Assembly (NCBI GenBank): GCA_964612075.1
Contig: CAZTFC010000016.1
Coordinates: 1 to 46,874 of the forward strand
Reading direction: 5' to 3'
Length of the DNA: 46,874 nucleotides
DNA from: UBA2219 sp964612075
GTDB lineage: Bacteria; Desulfobacterota; Deferrimicrobia; Deferrimicrobiales; Deferrimicrobiaceae
Shown: one piece after another, positions 31,364 through 40,163 of the stretch
How the letters are laid out: each line of letters begins with the position of its first letter
Numbering within the stretch: position 1 is the stretch's first letter
Position numbers and translations under genes: made by a program
Notes under the pieces: model-generated
The model's input: only the letters and a program-made list of their open reading frames with translations
What the model was told of the DNA's origin: nothing
Databases searched by the model: none

Positions 31364-34300
31364 GGGGCCTCCTCCAAAGGCAGCAGCGTGACCGACCCGT
31401 ACGAGATCCAGTGGAGCCCGACTCCAAGCACCGGCCTTCCGGGAAACGCCTTGCGGACGAGGCCGGCGTAGGACCGGAGCTGGGGCAGGTAGATCCCGAA
31501 CCGGGCGGCCCGGTCGTCCACGATATCGGATTTGTGGTCGAGGATCCAATAGCCGTCCGCGGTCTCCACGAGCAGGTCCAGGACGCCGGAAACCACGCTT
31601 CCCCGGTCGTCCAGCCCGAGCAGCGGAAGCTCCCGGAGGACCCGCGCCGGCCGGAACTTCCCTTCCAGCCACCGCGCGAAGCCGTGGGCGCTTCTTTCCA
31701 GGAGCGCGATCGTTTCGCCGCCCAGCTTCATCCCGGCGGCGCGCTCGAACCGCTCCGCGCCGCCGCCCGGGCCGCCGGCCAGCTCGAAGAACCGGTGGAG
31801 CGCCAGCCCGCGCTCCGCCCCGGAGAGCTCCAGCCCGGCGTCGAGGGGGGCGGCGTACGATTCCTCCCGGAGACCTTCCGGGGGGGCGACATCCGGTGGC
31901 GACCGCAGCAGGGAGGGCGTGACCGTCTCCGGCGTCAACCCCGACGGGAGGTCGCGGTATTCGACGGCCCGGCGCCCGAAGAGCTCCAGCGGGGACGGTG
32001 CGTCCCCCGCCGCCTCCGCCACCGACGGCGCGGTCGCATTCTCCGCCGGGTTCACGATGCAGGGGAACCGCTTCGTGCCGACCTCCATCGCGTCCCTGTC
32101 GACCCGCATCGCCGCCGATCCCGCGAGAAGGTGCCAATAATGGGTCTTGTCGTTCTTCGCCAGGTGGCTCGGCCACTCGACGATCACCTTTTCCCGGGCG
32201 CGCGTCAGCGCGACGTAGAGCAGGCGCCTGGCCTCCTCCTCGAGCTCCGTGCGGAGGCGGTCCCGGAACGCTTCGTTGGTCTCCTCCGCCGGGAAGGAAG
32301 GGACGATCTCGATGCGGGCCTTTCCCAGGATGTTCCCAAGCTCCTTGAAGTCGTCATAGGCGACGGAGATGTCGGGGAGGCGCGGCTCCACCTTCCTGTG
32401 CGTCCCGCAGACGGCCACGACCGGCCATTCCAGCCCCTTGGAACCGTGCCAGGTGGTGACGGTCACCGCGTCCTCGTCGAGGACGCGCGGCTCCGGCTGC
32501 CGGTCGGCCTTCTCCTCCCGGTCGGCCTTCTCGACCTTCGCCGAGAGCCACGCGAGGAACGTCTTGATCCCGGTGCCGTAGTAGCCGCCGGCGAGCAGCA
32601 GCTGCCGGTTCGCCTCCCCGAACTCGCGCGCCTCGTCCTGGAACTTGAGGAGGTTGGCGCGGGCCTGCGCGCCGTCGGGCCAGGCGGCCACCCTGCCGTA
32701 AAGGTCCAGCGCGTCGATCACGCCGGCGGCCAGGGTGTCGACGGTCTTCACCGACGCCTCCGCGCGCAACGGTTCCAGGAGGTCGAGCACGGGGTCTGTC
32801 AGGAGCTCCCCGCGCCGCAACATGTCGAGCCCCTCTTCCAGCGAGCGGCTCCCCAGCTCGGTCACGGCGAGATACAGGGCGGCGTGCCGGTCGGCCGGGT
32901 CCGCCAGGTACGCCAGCGCGTGGCAGAGAAGCCGCACCTCCGCCGTTCCGAGCCAGCCGTCCCGCCGGATCCGGGTCCGGACGCCGAGGGCCCGCAGCAC
33001 CTCCGCGTATTCGTCCACCAGCGCGTGGGTCGGGCACAGAAGCGCGACGTCCCCGCCGCGGATCCGGCGCGGGCGCTTCGCCGCCTTGTCCCAGACCATG
33101 CATCTCCCGTCGTCGAGGAGCTGCTTGACGCGGACGGCGGTCCACGACGCCCGGTCCCGGGTGGTCCGGATGTGTTTCGGGGCCAGGACGACCTCCAGCG
33201 GCGCCAGCGCGCTCCGGAAGTCGGCCTTCGGGGCCAGCCGGGCGTACCGCTCCCCGAACAGCCCCTCCCCCACCTCGTTCACCCACTCCATCAGGGGCGC
33301 GGAGGCGCGCCAGTTGGCGGTCAGCGGCTCGCACGCCCCGGGGTTTTGCCTTTCCAGCTCCCGGAACAGCCTCGGGTCGGCGTTCTGGAACCCCATGATG
33401 GACTGCTTTACGTCGCCCACGATCAGCGCGGGGACCCCCGCCTCGTGGACCTTCCACAGCAGGGAGAACTGCAGCGGGTTGGTGTCCTGGAACTCGTCGA
33501 TGACCATGCAATCGACGCGGTTTTTCAAAATCTCCACCACGTCGGGACGGGTCGACAGAATCCCGTGTGCGCCCGCGATCATGTCGGGGTAATCGACGAG
33601 GCAGGCCCTCCGCTTCTCGTCCCCGTAGATCCGCAGGCACTCCCGCCCTGCCTCGAGGAGCGAGGCGACGAACAGCTCCGCGTCCGCCAGGGGGCCCGGG
33701 TGCCGGCGCAGCTCCGCGGCGGCCGCCATCACCGCCTCGGCGGCCTCCCTGTACCCCGGCGGCAGCTTCCCCCCCCGCACCGTGACCCGGATCTTGCGCA
33801 GGGCCGCCCAGAGCGCCCAGTCCGTCGCGACTTCCTCGAGCTCCTCCGCGCGGCGCAAGGCCCGGTAGTTGTCCTTCAAGTCGCGGAAGGCCGACTTGTT
33901 GTCCGAAAAATCCAGCGACAGGTCCCGGGGAAAGCGTTTCAGCAGCTTCCGGACGGCCTCGCGCAGCGCCATGTTCATGTCGGCGGCGTTGCCGGTCTTT
34001 CCGTAGCCCTTCCGCAGCAGCGCGACGGCATGGGCGGGCAGCCCGGGGTCCTCCCCCTTCGCGCCGAGCGACCGCAGGCGGCCGATCAGCGCCAAAAGGT
34101 CCTTCCGGAAGTTGTCCTCGGGGCCGCTCTTCTTCGCGTAGTCGTACCGGTACCCGAATTTCTTCAGCTCCATCGCGACGGGATCGGCCTTCCCCGTGCG
34201 AGGCAGCGACCGGCGGATGAAGAACTTCTCCTCGTCGTCGTTCAGGAGACGCGGGGACGGCGAGATCCCGCCCTCGAAGGCGAACTCCGTCAGGATCCGC

Positions 34301-34554
34301 ATGCAGAAGCCGTGGATCGTGGAGATGCAGGACTCCTCCAGACGCAGGGCGTCCCCGACCCGGCCGCGGTCGACGAGCGCGAACCGGATCCTCCGCTTCA
34401 ACTCCGAGGCGGCCGCTTCGGTGAAGGTGACCGCGACGATCCGGTCCGGCGCGACCTGCCCCCCGACGACCCATTCGGCGAGCGTTTTCTGTATCCGGTA
34501 GGTCTTGCCGGAGCCCGCGCCGGCGGGGACGATGGTGAGGGGCGGGACCGTCAT
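31360..34554 (-). CDS. addA: UvrD/RecB-type helicase-nuclease (AddA-like)
   Basis: A 1064-residue superfamily 1A helicase. Walker A is AGAGSGKT at residues 11-18, motif Ia VTFTEAAASELKRRI, motif II MVIDEFQDTNPLQ, motif III VGDVKQSIMGFQNADP, motif IV ANWRASAPLMEW, motif V TTWHGSKGLEWPVV and motif VI RRLLYVALTRAREK. The C-terminal 150 residues are a RecB-type nuclease with LDLLVE, WILDHKSDIVDD and YLPQLRSYAG. With the AddB-like protein it should unwind and resect double-strand DNA ends for RecA recombination. It overlaps the AddB-like gene (ATGA) upstream and the WYL gene downstream. Confidence 0.9.
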   Translation of the reverse strand: MTVPPLTIVPAGAGSGKTYRIQKTLAEWVVGGQVAPDRIVAVTFTEAAASELKRRIRFALVDRGRVGDALRLEESCISTIHGFCMRILTEFAFEGGISPSPRLLNDDEEKFFIRRSLPRTGKADPVAMELKKFGYRYDYAKKSGPEDNFRKDLLALIGRLRSLGAKGEDPGLPAHAVALLRKGYGKTGNAADMNMALREAVRKLLKRFPRDLSLDFSDNKSAFRDLKDNYRALRRAEELEEVATDWALWAALRKIRVTVRGGKLPPGYREAAEAVMAAAAELRRHPGPLADAELFVASLLEAGRECLRIYGDEKRRACLVDYPDMIAGAHGILSTRPDVVEILKNRVDCMVIDEFQDTNPLQFSLLWKVHEAGVPALIVGDVKQSIMGFQNADPRLFRELERQNPGACEPLTANWRASAPLMEWVNEVGEGLFGERYARLAPKADFRSALAPLEVVLAPKHIRTTRDRASWTAVRVKQLLDDGRCMVWDKAAKRPRRIRGGDVALLCPTHALVDEYAEVLRALGVRTRIRRDGWLGTAEVRLLCHALAYLADPADRHAALYLAVTELGSRSLEEGLDMLRRGELLTDPVLDLLEPLRAEASVKTVDTLAAGVIDALDLYGRVAAWPDGAQARANLLKFQDEAREFGEANRQLLLAGGYYGTGIKTFLAWLSAKVEKADREEKADRQPEPRVLDEDAVTVTTWHGSKGLEWPVVAVCGTHRKVEPRLPDISVAYDDFKELGNILGKARIEIVPSFPAEETNEAFRDRLRTELEEEARRLLYVALTRAREKVIVEWPSHLAKNDKTHYWHLLAGSAAMRVDRDAMEVGTKRFPCIVNPAENATAPSVAEAAGDAPSPLELFGRRAVEYRDLPSGLTPETVTPSLLRSPPDVAPPEGLREESYAAPLDAGLELSGAERGLALHRFFELAGGPGGGAERFERAAGMKLGGETIALLERSAHGFARWLEGKFRPARVLRELPLLGLDDRGSVVSGVLDLLVETADGYWILDHKSDIVDDRAARFGIYLPQLRSYAGLVRKAFPGRPVLGVGLHWISYGSVTLLPLEEAP

Positions 34555-37316
34555 TCCTCCGCCTCCTCTTCCTCCCGGGCCGGGTGGAGGAATTTCGCGA
34601 CCAGGGCGCTGTTCTCCAGGGCGTAGGTCTTGACGCCGAGCTTGCGGAAGCGCTCCCCGTCGTTTTCGCCGTTCAGCGCGATCCTCCCCCCGCGCAGCTC
34701 CCGAAGCCGCTCCTTGACCTCCCTTTCCGCGTTGACCGAGATCCCGTCGCCCATCTCATGGATGCCGGTCACCGTGCGCGGCAGCGCCTCCGACGTGTCG
34801 CAGAGCGCCTTCTGGTCGTCCATCATGTAGTAGAGGACGCCGATCTCGGCCCCCGCCTTGACCGCGTCGGCCAGCGCCGCGCCGCCCCCGTCCGCGACCT
34901 GCCCGTCCCGGAGCATCGCCCGGTAGAGGGAGGCCTGGAGGTCGTACCCCTCCTCCATGGCCTTGCGACGCGTCGCGCTGCCGGCCTTCTTGTAGTCGAC
35001 GACGAAGAGTCGCCCCGAGGGAAGCGAGAGCACGAGGTCCGTCCGGCCGCGGATCGGGACGCCTTCGAACTCCCCCTTGAGCCCGGTTTCCACCAGGAGG
35101 ATCCTCGCCCCGCTCATCTCCAGGATCTCGCGCCAGCGCAGCGCCGCCGTCTCGATGTCCTTGCGCAGGTTGCGCCGCTCCACGTACCACTCGGTCCCCG
35201 TCAGGAAGGGGGCTTCCCCCCGGATCGCGTCGTTCAGGAGCCGCTCGCCCGAGGACCGGATCTCCGCGGCGGTCGGAAGCGGCGCCCCGGCGGCGAAGAG
35301 CTTCTCGAACACGCAGTGGGCCAGCGTCCCCTTCAACGCCGGGTCCAGCGTTTCCGGGGCCCAGGAGAGCGGCTTCGCCTTTACCCGATCGAGGAACCAG
35401 GCCAGCGGGGAGACCATCAGCGTCTCCAGGCCGGAAGGGGAAACGGGACGAACCTTCCCGCTTTCGTCCGTCAGCAGGTCGGCGGGGAGCTCCGGGTCGG
35501 GCGGATCCGGCGGCATCGGGGCGACGCCGACGCCCGGGGAGGCGAGCGCCAGCCCGGCGACCTTGACCCGGTCCGATTCCCTCTCCAGCGTGAGGAACAT
35601 CTCCTCGGGCGCCCCGATTCCATCGAAGAGCCGCGCCATGAAGGCGGTCGTCCCGGACGGGGCGAGCTCCTCCCCCCGCGAGTCGCGCAGAGGGATGAAG
35701 AACAGCGCGCGGTCGCGGGCGACGCGGAGCTGGCGCAGAAGCCGGCCGCGCCGGAGCGACATGGTCTCCCCGGCCGTCTCAAGGGCGAACCCGAGGTCGC
35801 TTTTCAGGGCCGACGCGTCCGCGGGGTCGAACACCGGCGACCTTCCGGGCGCGGCAGGGTATCGCCCTTCCTTGAACCCCAGGACGCAGAGCAGGCGCAC
35901 CGCGCGCCACGGCTCCTCGTCCTCCCGGAACACGGCGATCCCTTCGCGGGTCAGTTCGGTGGCGGCGGGACGGATCGCGTCCTGCGGAACGAGGACGGCG
36001 AGCTCCTCCCAGGGCGCTTCCCCGCCCCGCGCCTTCCCGAGCGCCTCCAGCAGCGTCTCGACGGCGGCCCGGGCGGCCTCGGCGTGCCCCTCCATCCCCT
36101 GCGGCGCGGACAGCAGCGACCGGAAGGAGCGCAGGGCGTCCGCAAGCGCCCCGGGCGATTCCTGCGTTTCCCGGATGAGCTCCATCATCCGCTTCCCGGC
36201 GGGAGACATCTCCTCGGGCGCCTTCGGGTCGAACTTCCGTTCCATGATCTTCATCGCGAGGCGGTTTCCCACGGATTCGTCCCAAGGCATGAGAGGGGAG
36301 GAGTAGAGGGCGGCCAGCGCCATGGACGGGGCGGGACGCCGCCGCGTCGCCAGGAAGTGGAACACCGCCTCCCCGCCCGGGTTGCGCAGGCGGGACGGGT
36401 CTTCGAGCCCCGACAGCGGCAGGCCGGCCTTCGCGAAGACCTCCCGCGCCGCGCGATCGCACGACCCGTCGGCCGGGAGGAGCAGGCCGATGTCGGAGCT
36501 TCGCAGGCCGGGGTCGGAAGACAGCGCCTTGCGCGCCATCCCCGCGGCGACCTCCGCGGCCTCGAGGTCGTCCCGGACCGCCAGGCAGGTCACGGAATCG
36601 TCGGGCTTCCCCCGCGGGGCCTCCGGCAGGAACAGCGACTCCTGCAGGCGGCGCAGGGCGGTTCCCTCCTTTCCCGCGGGGCGGGGATCGAGGGCGTCGG
36701 CCAGAAAGGCGTCCAGCGCCGGATCGGCGGCGCCGTCGCTGTCGGCGGCCAGCTTCGCGAGCAGCGCCTCCTGCCACGGGGAGAGGACGGGGAATTCTTC
36801 CACGCGATGGACCGCGACGACGCGGACCGCCTCCGAGGCGTCCGATTCGAGCAGCGCCCGGATCGTCTCGAGCTCTTCCGGGAGGGCCCGCCCCATCGCG
36901 TCGTGCAGACGGGCGAGGTCGGCGAGATGTCGCTTCCCCCGTTCGGAGAGGCGGGTCCCTTCGGCGGGCCGAAGCTCCCTGCCCGGACCGAGCGCGGCCA
37001 GCAGCCGGCGCAGCTCGCGGCCGACCGTCGCCGGCGTGTTTTCCGGGTCGGATTCCAGGCTTTCCGACCAGAAGGCGCCGGCCAGCTTCCGCGCGGCCTC
37101 GGCCAGCCGGTCGTTCCAAACCGATGCCGGCGGCGCCGGGAGATAAGCCCGGCCCGCCTGGTCGGCCAGCTCCGCCCACGTCCCGACGACGGTCCCGTAC
37201 CGGGCGCCGGCGGTTGCCAGCGCCCGGCGGACGTTCCGGGCGGAAGACCGGTCGGGCACGAGGAGGAAACGGAGGATGTCAGGCAACGGAAGCCCCGCGA
37301 TCCGGTTTTGCCCCAT
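34551..37316 (-). CDS. addB: PD-(D/E)XK nuclease, AddB-like subunit
   Basis: A 921-residue protein, shorter than a typical AddB (about 1150). No Walker A motif is visible at the N-terminus. The C-terminal RecB-type nuclease has GTLAHCVFEKLFAAG, IRGRTDLVLSLPSG, FVVDYKKAGS and LQASLYRAML, containing the catalytic Asp and Asp-x-Lys. The cluster of three C-terminal cysteines that holds the iron-sulfur cluster in classical AddB is absent. The start ATG at 37316 lies inside the previous gene, a 38-bp overlap, and the stop overlaps the AddA start. It is the likely partner nuclease/scaffold of the AddA-like helicase. Confidence 0.82.
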   Translation of the reverse strand: MGQNRIAGLPLPDILRFLLVPDRSSARNVRRALATAGARYGTVVGTWAELADQAGRAYLPAPPASVWNDRLAEAARKLAGAFWSESLESDPENTPATVGRELRRLLAALGPGRELRPAEGTRLSERGKRHLADLARLHDAMGRALPEELETIRALLESDASEAVRVVAVHRVEEFPVLSPWQEALLAKLAADSDGAADPALDAFLADALDPRPAGKEGTALRRLQESLFLPEAPRGKPDDSVTCLAVRDDLEAAEVAAGMARKALSSDPGLRSSDIGLLLPADGSCDRAAREVFAKAGLPLSGLEDPSRLRNPGGEAVFHFLATRRRPAPSMALAALYSSPLMPWDESVGNRLAMKIMERKFDPKAPEEMSPAGKRMMELIRETQESPGALADALRSFRSLLSAPQGMEGHAEAARAAVETLLEALGKARGGEAPWEELAVLVPQDAIRPAATELTREGIAVFREDEEPWRAVRLLCVLGFKEGRYPAAPGRSPVFDPADASALKSDLGFALETAGETMSLRRGRLLRQLRVARDRALFFIPLRDSRGEELAPSGTTAFMARLFDGIGAPEEMFLTLERESDRVKVAGLALASPGVGVAPMPPDPPDPELPADLLTDESGKVRPVSPSGLETLMVSPLAWFLDRVKAKPLSWAPETLDPALKGTLAHCVFEKLFAAGAPLPTAAEIRSSGERLLNDAIRGEAPFLTGTEWYVERRNLRKDIETAALRWREILEMSGARILLVETGLKGEFEGVPIRGRTDLVLSLPSGRLFVVDYKKAGSATRRKAMEEGYDLQASLYRAMLRDGQVADGGGAALADAVKAGAEIGVLYYMMDDQKALCDTSEALPRTVTGIHEMGDGISVNAEREVKERLRELRGGRIALNGENDGERFRKLGVKTYALENSALVAKFLHPAREEEEAEE

Positions 37317-37968
37317 TGTATTTCTTTTGTCCGCGTTGGGACACCGGCATGCGAATCGCCCGCATCACCCCGCGGGCGCCCCGATCCTTCGGAAACAGGT
37401 GGAAGCTCCCCGCGACCCCGTTTTTCGACTTGTAGCAGCGGATCGTGATCCGCGCCGGGAGGTCGGACTTCGGCCCGTAGCTCTTCCGGCCTTCCACGTC
37501 CGGATGCAGGGTGATCCCGTGCTTGTAGACATGCTTCGACATCGACGGATCGACCGCCAGGATGCTCTCGACCACCCGGGTGAGGAAGCGCGCGTATCCA
37601 TCCGCGCCCGCCTCCCCCCCGAAGAGCCGGGCACCCCGCCCGTTGAGGATCATCCGGCCCAGGGGCCGGGTGTACCGGCCGAAGGCGGATCCGTCCCTGC
37701 CGTTTGCGTATCGGAGCGCGGATTCGAGGGCGTAGAAGTCGCGGCGGTAGTTCCGGCCTCCTTCCCCTTCCAGCCGCTCCACGCTGACGACGTACACCGT
37801 GCGCCTTTTTCCATCCATCTCCTTGCCTTTCGCCACCCAGGCGTAAAGCAGCCCGTGCCGGTCCCGCCGCAGGACCGCCTTCCTGTTCCAGTTGCCGGCG
37901 GTCAGGGCGGCGGCCACGTTGTTCGGGTCGAAACCGTACACCAGGTCCTGTGGCCCCATCATCCCCAT
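37279..37968 (-). CDS. conserved hypothetical protein in the AddBA/WYL operon
   Basis: A 229-residue soluble protein I do not recognise. Visible segments are YGFDPNNVAAALTAGNWNR near residue 10, a strand-rich LLYAWVAKGK and TVYVVSVERL, and a basic C-terminal half with KHVYKHGITLHPD, RITIRCYKSK and RAIRMPVSQRGQKK, rich in Arg/Lys and suggestive of nucleic acid contact. It starts 5 bases after the stop of the ARPP-1 gene, with GAGGGAC as ribosome site, and overlaps the AddB-like gene by 38 bp. The tight packing implies a shared job with the nuclease-helicase or with the ARPP-1 protein. Confidence 0.65.
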   Translation of the reverse strand: MGMMGPQDLVYGFDPNNVAAALTAGNWNRKAVLRRDRHGLLYAWVAKGKEMDGKRRTVYVVSVERLEGEGGRNYRRDFYALESALRYANGRDGSAFGRYTRPLGRMILNGRGARLFGGEAGADGYARFLTRVVESILAVDPSMSKHVYKHGITLHPDVEGRKSYGPKSDLPARITIRCYKSKNGVAGSFHLFPKDRGARGVMRAIRMPVSQRGQKKYNGAKPDRGASVA

Positions 37969-37973
37969 GTCCC

Positions 37974-38918
37974 TCACTTCCCGAAAGCCGAGAAGTGGAT
38001 CAGGTCGCCTTCGCAGTGCAGCGCCTTGCCGAAGGAGCGCTTCGCGTCGTAGCGCCAGTCCTCGCCGATCCCGACCGGCTCGTACTTCTCGAAGAGCGAC
38101 TTGCCGACCTCGTCGAGGATCCGCTTCACGTACCCCGCCGTCTCCGCCGGGGTCCTGGCCCGCCTCGCGGAGAGGCGCGCGCCCTGCGCCATCATCGCCT
38201 CCACGGCGACGCCGGCGAGCAGCTTGGCGAACATCTTTTCGAACGTGGTTTCCCGGTCGAACAGCTCCACGCCCTGGAAGATGCCGTTGATGAAGAACGC
38301 CGCCCCCGTCTGCCCTTCTTCCGGGGCGATCCCTTTCCGGTACTCGTCGATGGAGCCTTGCTTCTGCTCGAAGATGTCGTTCATCGCCCCCGTTGCGGTG
38401 GGCGCCTCCATCCTGTGCGACATGGCCGCCACGCAGTCCCAGACCTGCCCCTGGTCGGAAGCGTAGCCGCGTTTCCGCCGCAGCGATTCCTTGTGGAACT
38501 CGGCGTTCCCCCGCCGGATGGAATGCGCCGCGAAGTGCCGGCTGGAGCCGAACTGTTTTCCCCGGTACTGCCACCGCCCCTGCTCCACGCACGAGACCGG
38601 GATGCGCGTGATCGAGTCCGGCGGGATCAGGAACGACGCGTTGACGATCCGGTTCTGCTTGGCGCCGACCAGCTCGGTCCCGTCCGCAACCAGGACGACT
38701 TTCCCGGAGAAATTGGTCATCCGCAGCTCCGGGACCGACCCGCCCTCGCTCACCTCCTCCACCACGACCTTCCCCGCGTCGAGCGCCTCGTCGACCAGGA
38801 TGTACTCCAGCGCGGCCGCCGGGTTCCCCGACAAGGGGACCGCAGCAAGGTTCATCACCTCCTTCGGAACGCCGATCGCAAGCTCCGACAACGTGGTCAT
38901 GCGGTTGCTCTTCGTCAT
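37974..38918 (-). CDS. ARPP-1 domain (DUF6569-like) protein
   Basis: A 314-residue protein with the ARPP-1 pattern: an N-terminal GxP-type segment (LAIGVPKEVMNLAAVPLSG), LEYILVDEAL, VLVADGTELVGAKQNRI and the conserved SFLIPPDSITRIPVSCVEQ near residues 96-114. ARPP-1 proteins were described by comparative genomics as associated with ADP-ribosylglycohydrolases and rhodanese-phosphatase domains in predicted conflict or stress systems; biochemical function is unknown. The ATG at 38918 has GGGAGGAAGC ahead. It is the first gene of the minus-strand operon that continues through the AddBA-like genes to the WYL regulator. Confidence 0.75.
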   Translation of the reverse strand: MTKSNRMTTLSELAIGVPKEVMNLAAVPLSGNPAAALEYILVDEALDAGKVVVEEVSEGGSVPELRMTNFSGKVVLVADGTELVGAKQNRIVNASFLIPPDSITRIPVSCVEQGRWQYRGKQFGSSRHFAAHSIRRGNAEFHKESLRRKRGYASDQGQVWDCVAAMSHRMEAPTATGAMNDIFEQKQGSIDEYRKGIAPEEGQTGAAFFINGIFQGVELFDRETTFEKMFAKLLAGVAVEAMMAQGARLSARRARTPAETAGYVKRILDEVGKSLFEKYEPVGIGEDWRYDAKRSFGKALHCEGDLIHFSAFGK

Positions 38919-38998
38919 GCTTCCTCCCGTCCGGATGGTTCGCTTCCCGAAGACGACCTCGCCGGTCGCCGTTCATGGGAATACGATACGGGGAGGGT

Positions 38999-39015
38999 GC
39001 GACAGTTCCTGTCGC
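38999..39015. promoter_or_regulatory. palindrome in the divergent region upstream of the ARPP-1/AddBA/WYL operon
   Basis: GCGACAG-TTC-CTGTCGC, perfect 7-bp arms around a 3-bp centre, 81 bp before the ARPP-1 start and 96 bp before the small coiled-coil gene on the other strand. It is a candidate operator, for example for the WYL regulator; it does not match a LexA site that I know. Confidence 0.45.
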
Positions 39016-39110
39016 TGAAAACGCGGGGGCGAAATTATCTCGCGGCGACGCGAGGCCGCGGGTGCGTCGGTAGTAGAATAATGGTATCTCTCGCGCGGAA
39101 GGAGACGGAC

Positions 39111-39344
39111 ATGGCCCTTCGGAAAACGATCCGCAAGAAGATCGAAAGCGTCGAGAAGCAGCTGGCCCGGCAGGTCCGTTCCCTCGAAAAGGACGTGACC
39201 CGGCTGTCGAAGAAGCTCGAGAAGAAGGAGGTCGAGGTCCGGAAGCTGAAGGACAGGCTGGCCTCCGACCTGGCGAAGAAGTTCAAAAAGAACGTGAAGA
39301 AGGCGAAGAAGGCGGTCCGGAAGCGCCTGCCGGCGCTCGCCTGA
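39111..39344 (+). CDS. small basic coiled-coil protein, 77 residues
   Basis: Almost the whole chain is one Lys/Glu/Arg helix with heptad-like leucines and valines (RKKIESVEKQLARQV, EKDVTRLSKKLEKKEV, VRKLKDRLASDLAKKF), ending in a strongly basic tail (KKNVKKAKKAVRKRLPALA). The tail resembles histone H1-like or nucleoid-associated proteins. It has no signal peptide and no named family. GGAAGGAGACGGAC precedes the ATG. It is divergent from the ARPP-1 gene and convergent with the EcsC-type gene. It may be a DNA- or polyphosphate-binding protein (inference). Confidence 0.7.
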   Translation: MALRKTIRKKIESVEKQLARQVRSLEKDVTRLSKKLEKKEVEVRKLKDRLASDLAKKFKKNVKKAKKAVRKRLPALA

Positions 39345-39362
39345 CGCGGCCGCGCACCGCCC

Positions 39363-40163
39363 TCATATTTCGATCCCGTCGTACGCCCTTCTCACCGTTT
39401 CGGGGCCGTGCGCCTTCTCCAGCCGCTTCACGATGAAGTGGCCCTTCGCCATCTTCTGGAAATGGTCGATGAACAGGTAATTGACCAGCGCGCCGCCGGC
39501 GGAGCCGACCACAGGGATCGCTTTCGCCGCCACCTCCTCGCTGACGACGACGCTGAACCTCGAGGCGATCGCCGTGATCAGCCGGACGACGGGGGGAGCC
39601 CCCTTCTCGACCAGCCCTCTTTTCGCGAGAAACGCCGCCGCGTCCGAAACGGCCTGCCCGAGCGCCGAGCGGATCGCCCAGTAACCGAACTCCCCCGCGT
39701 TGTCGCCTTCCTTTTTCCCGCCGAGCGCCAGCACCTCGAGGCAGGACAGCCGGGTGCCCAGCAGCGCGAGGTCGTGCCCCTCGCCCCTGGCGATCTCCGC
39801 CACGGAGCGCAGGATCAGGCACGTGGAAACGGGCAGCTCGACGAGCAGGGCCGGAAGCCCGATCGCCCCCCCGGCGGCTCCCGACGCCGTGACCATCAGC
39901 TTGTGGAACCAGTCCTTCGAGTCCGGCCCGCCCCTCGCGTTCGTGGTCCGGATCGCCAGCTCCAGCCCTTTCAACAGGGCGGCGTTGCTGGCCTGCCCGA
40001 CGGTCCCCTGCCAGCCGGAGGGGAGCATCCGGAACCCTTTTTCGACCGGGGTTCCGATCAGGTCCGCGAGCCGCGCCGCGATGCTCGGGTATTCCAGGAG
40101 GCTCTTGGCGTTCCGCAGTTCGCCGATCTCGTTTCCGTTCAGCTCGCCCACGGCAATCCTCAT
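39363..40163 (-). CDS. EcsC family protein
   Basis: A 266-residue protein of the EcsC family. Typical features are the helical ALLKGLELAIRTT, glycine-rich GAAGGAIGLPALLVELPVSTCLILRSVAEIARGEG at about 105-140 and VVGSAGGALVNYLFIDHFQ near 225, which resemble membrane-inserting hairpins. EcsC was named after the third gene of the Bacillus ecs ABC transporter locus; molecular function is unknown. It overlaps the hemerythrin gene by 4 bp and is the last gene of the run that starts with the META lipoprotein. Confidence 0.85.
   Translation of the reverse strand: MRIAVGELNGNEIGELRNAKSLLEYPSIAARLADLIGTPVEKGFRMLPSGWQGTVGQASNAALLKGLELAIRTTNARGGPDSKDWFHKLMVTASGAAGGAIGLPALLVELPVSTCLILRSVAEIARGEGHDLALLGTRLSCLEVLALGGKKEGDNAGEFGYWAIRSALGQAVSDAAAFLAKRGLVEKGAPPVVRLITAIASRFSVVVSEEVAAKAIPVVGSAGGALVNYLFIDHFQKMAKGHFIVKRLEKAHGPETVRRAYDGIEI

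Noticed and set aside
34584..37448. 954-codon plus-strand frame opposite the AddB-like gene, and a similar frame (31411-34626) opposite AddA
   Set aside because: Low-complexity Arg/Pro/Gly/Asp-rich shadow translations of strongly supported nuclease and helicase genes.
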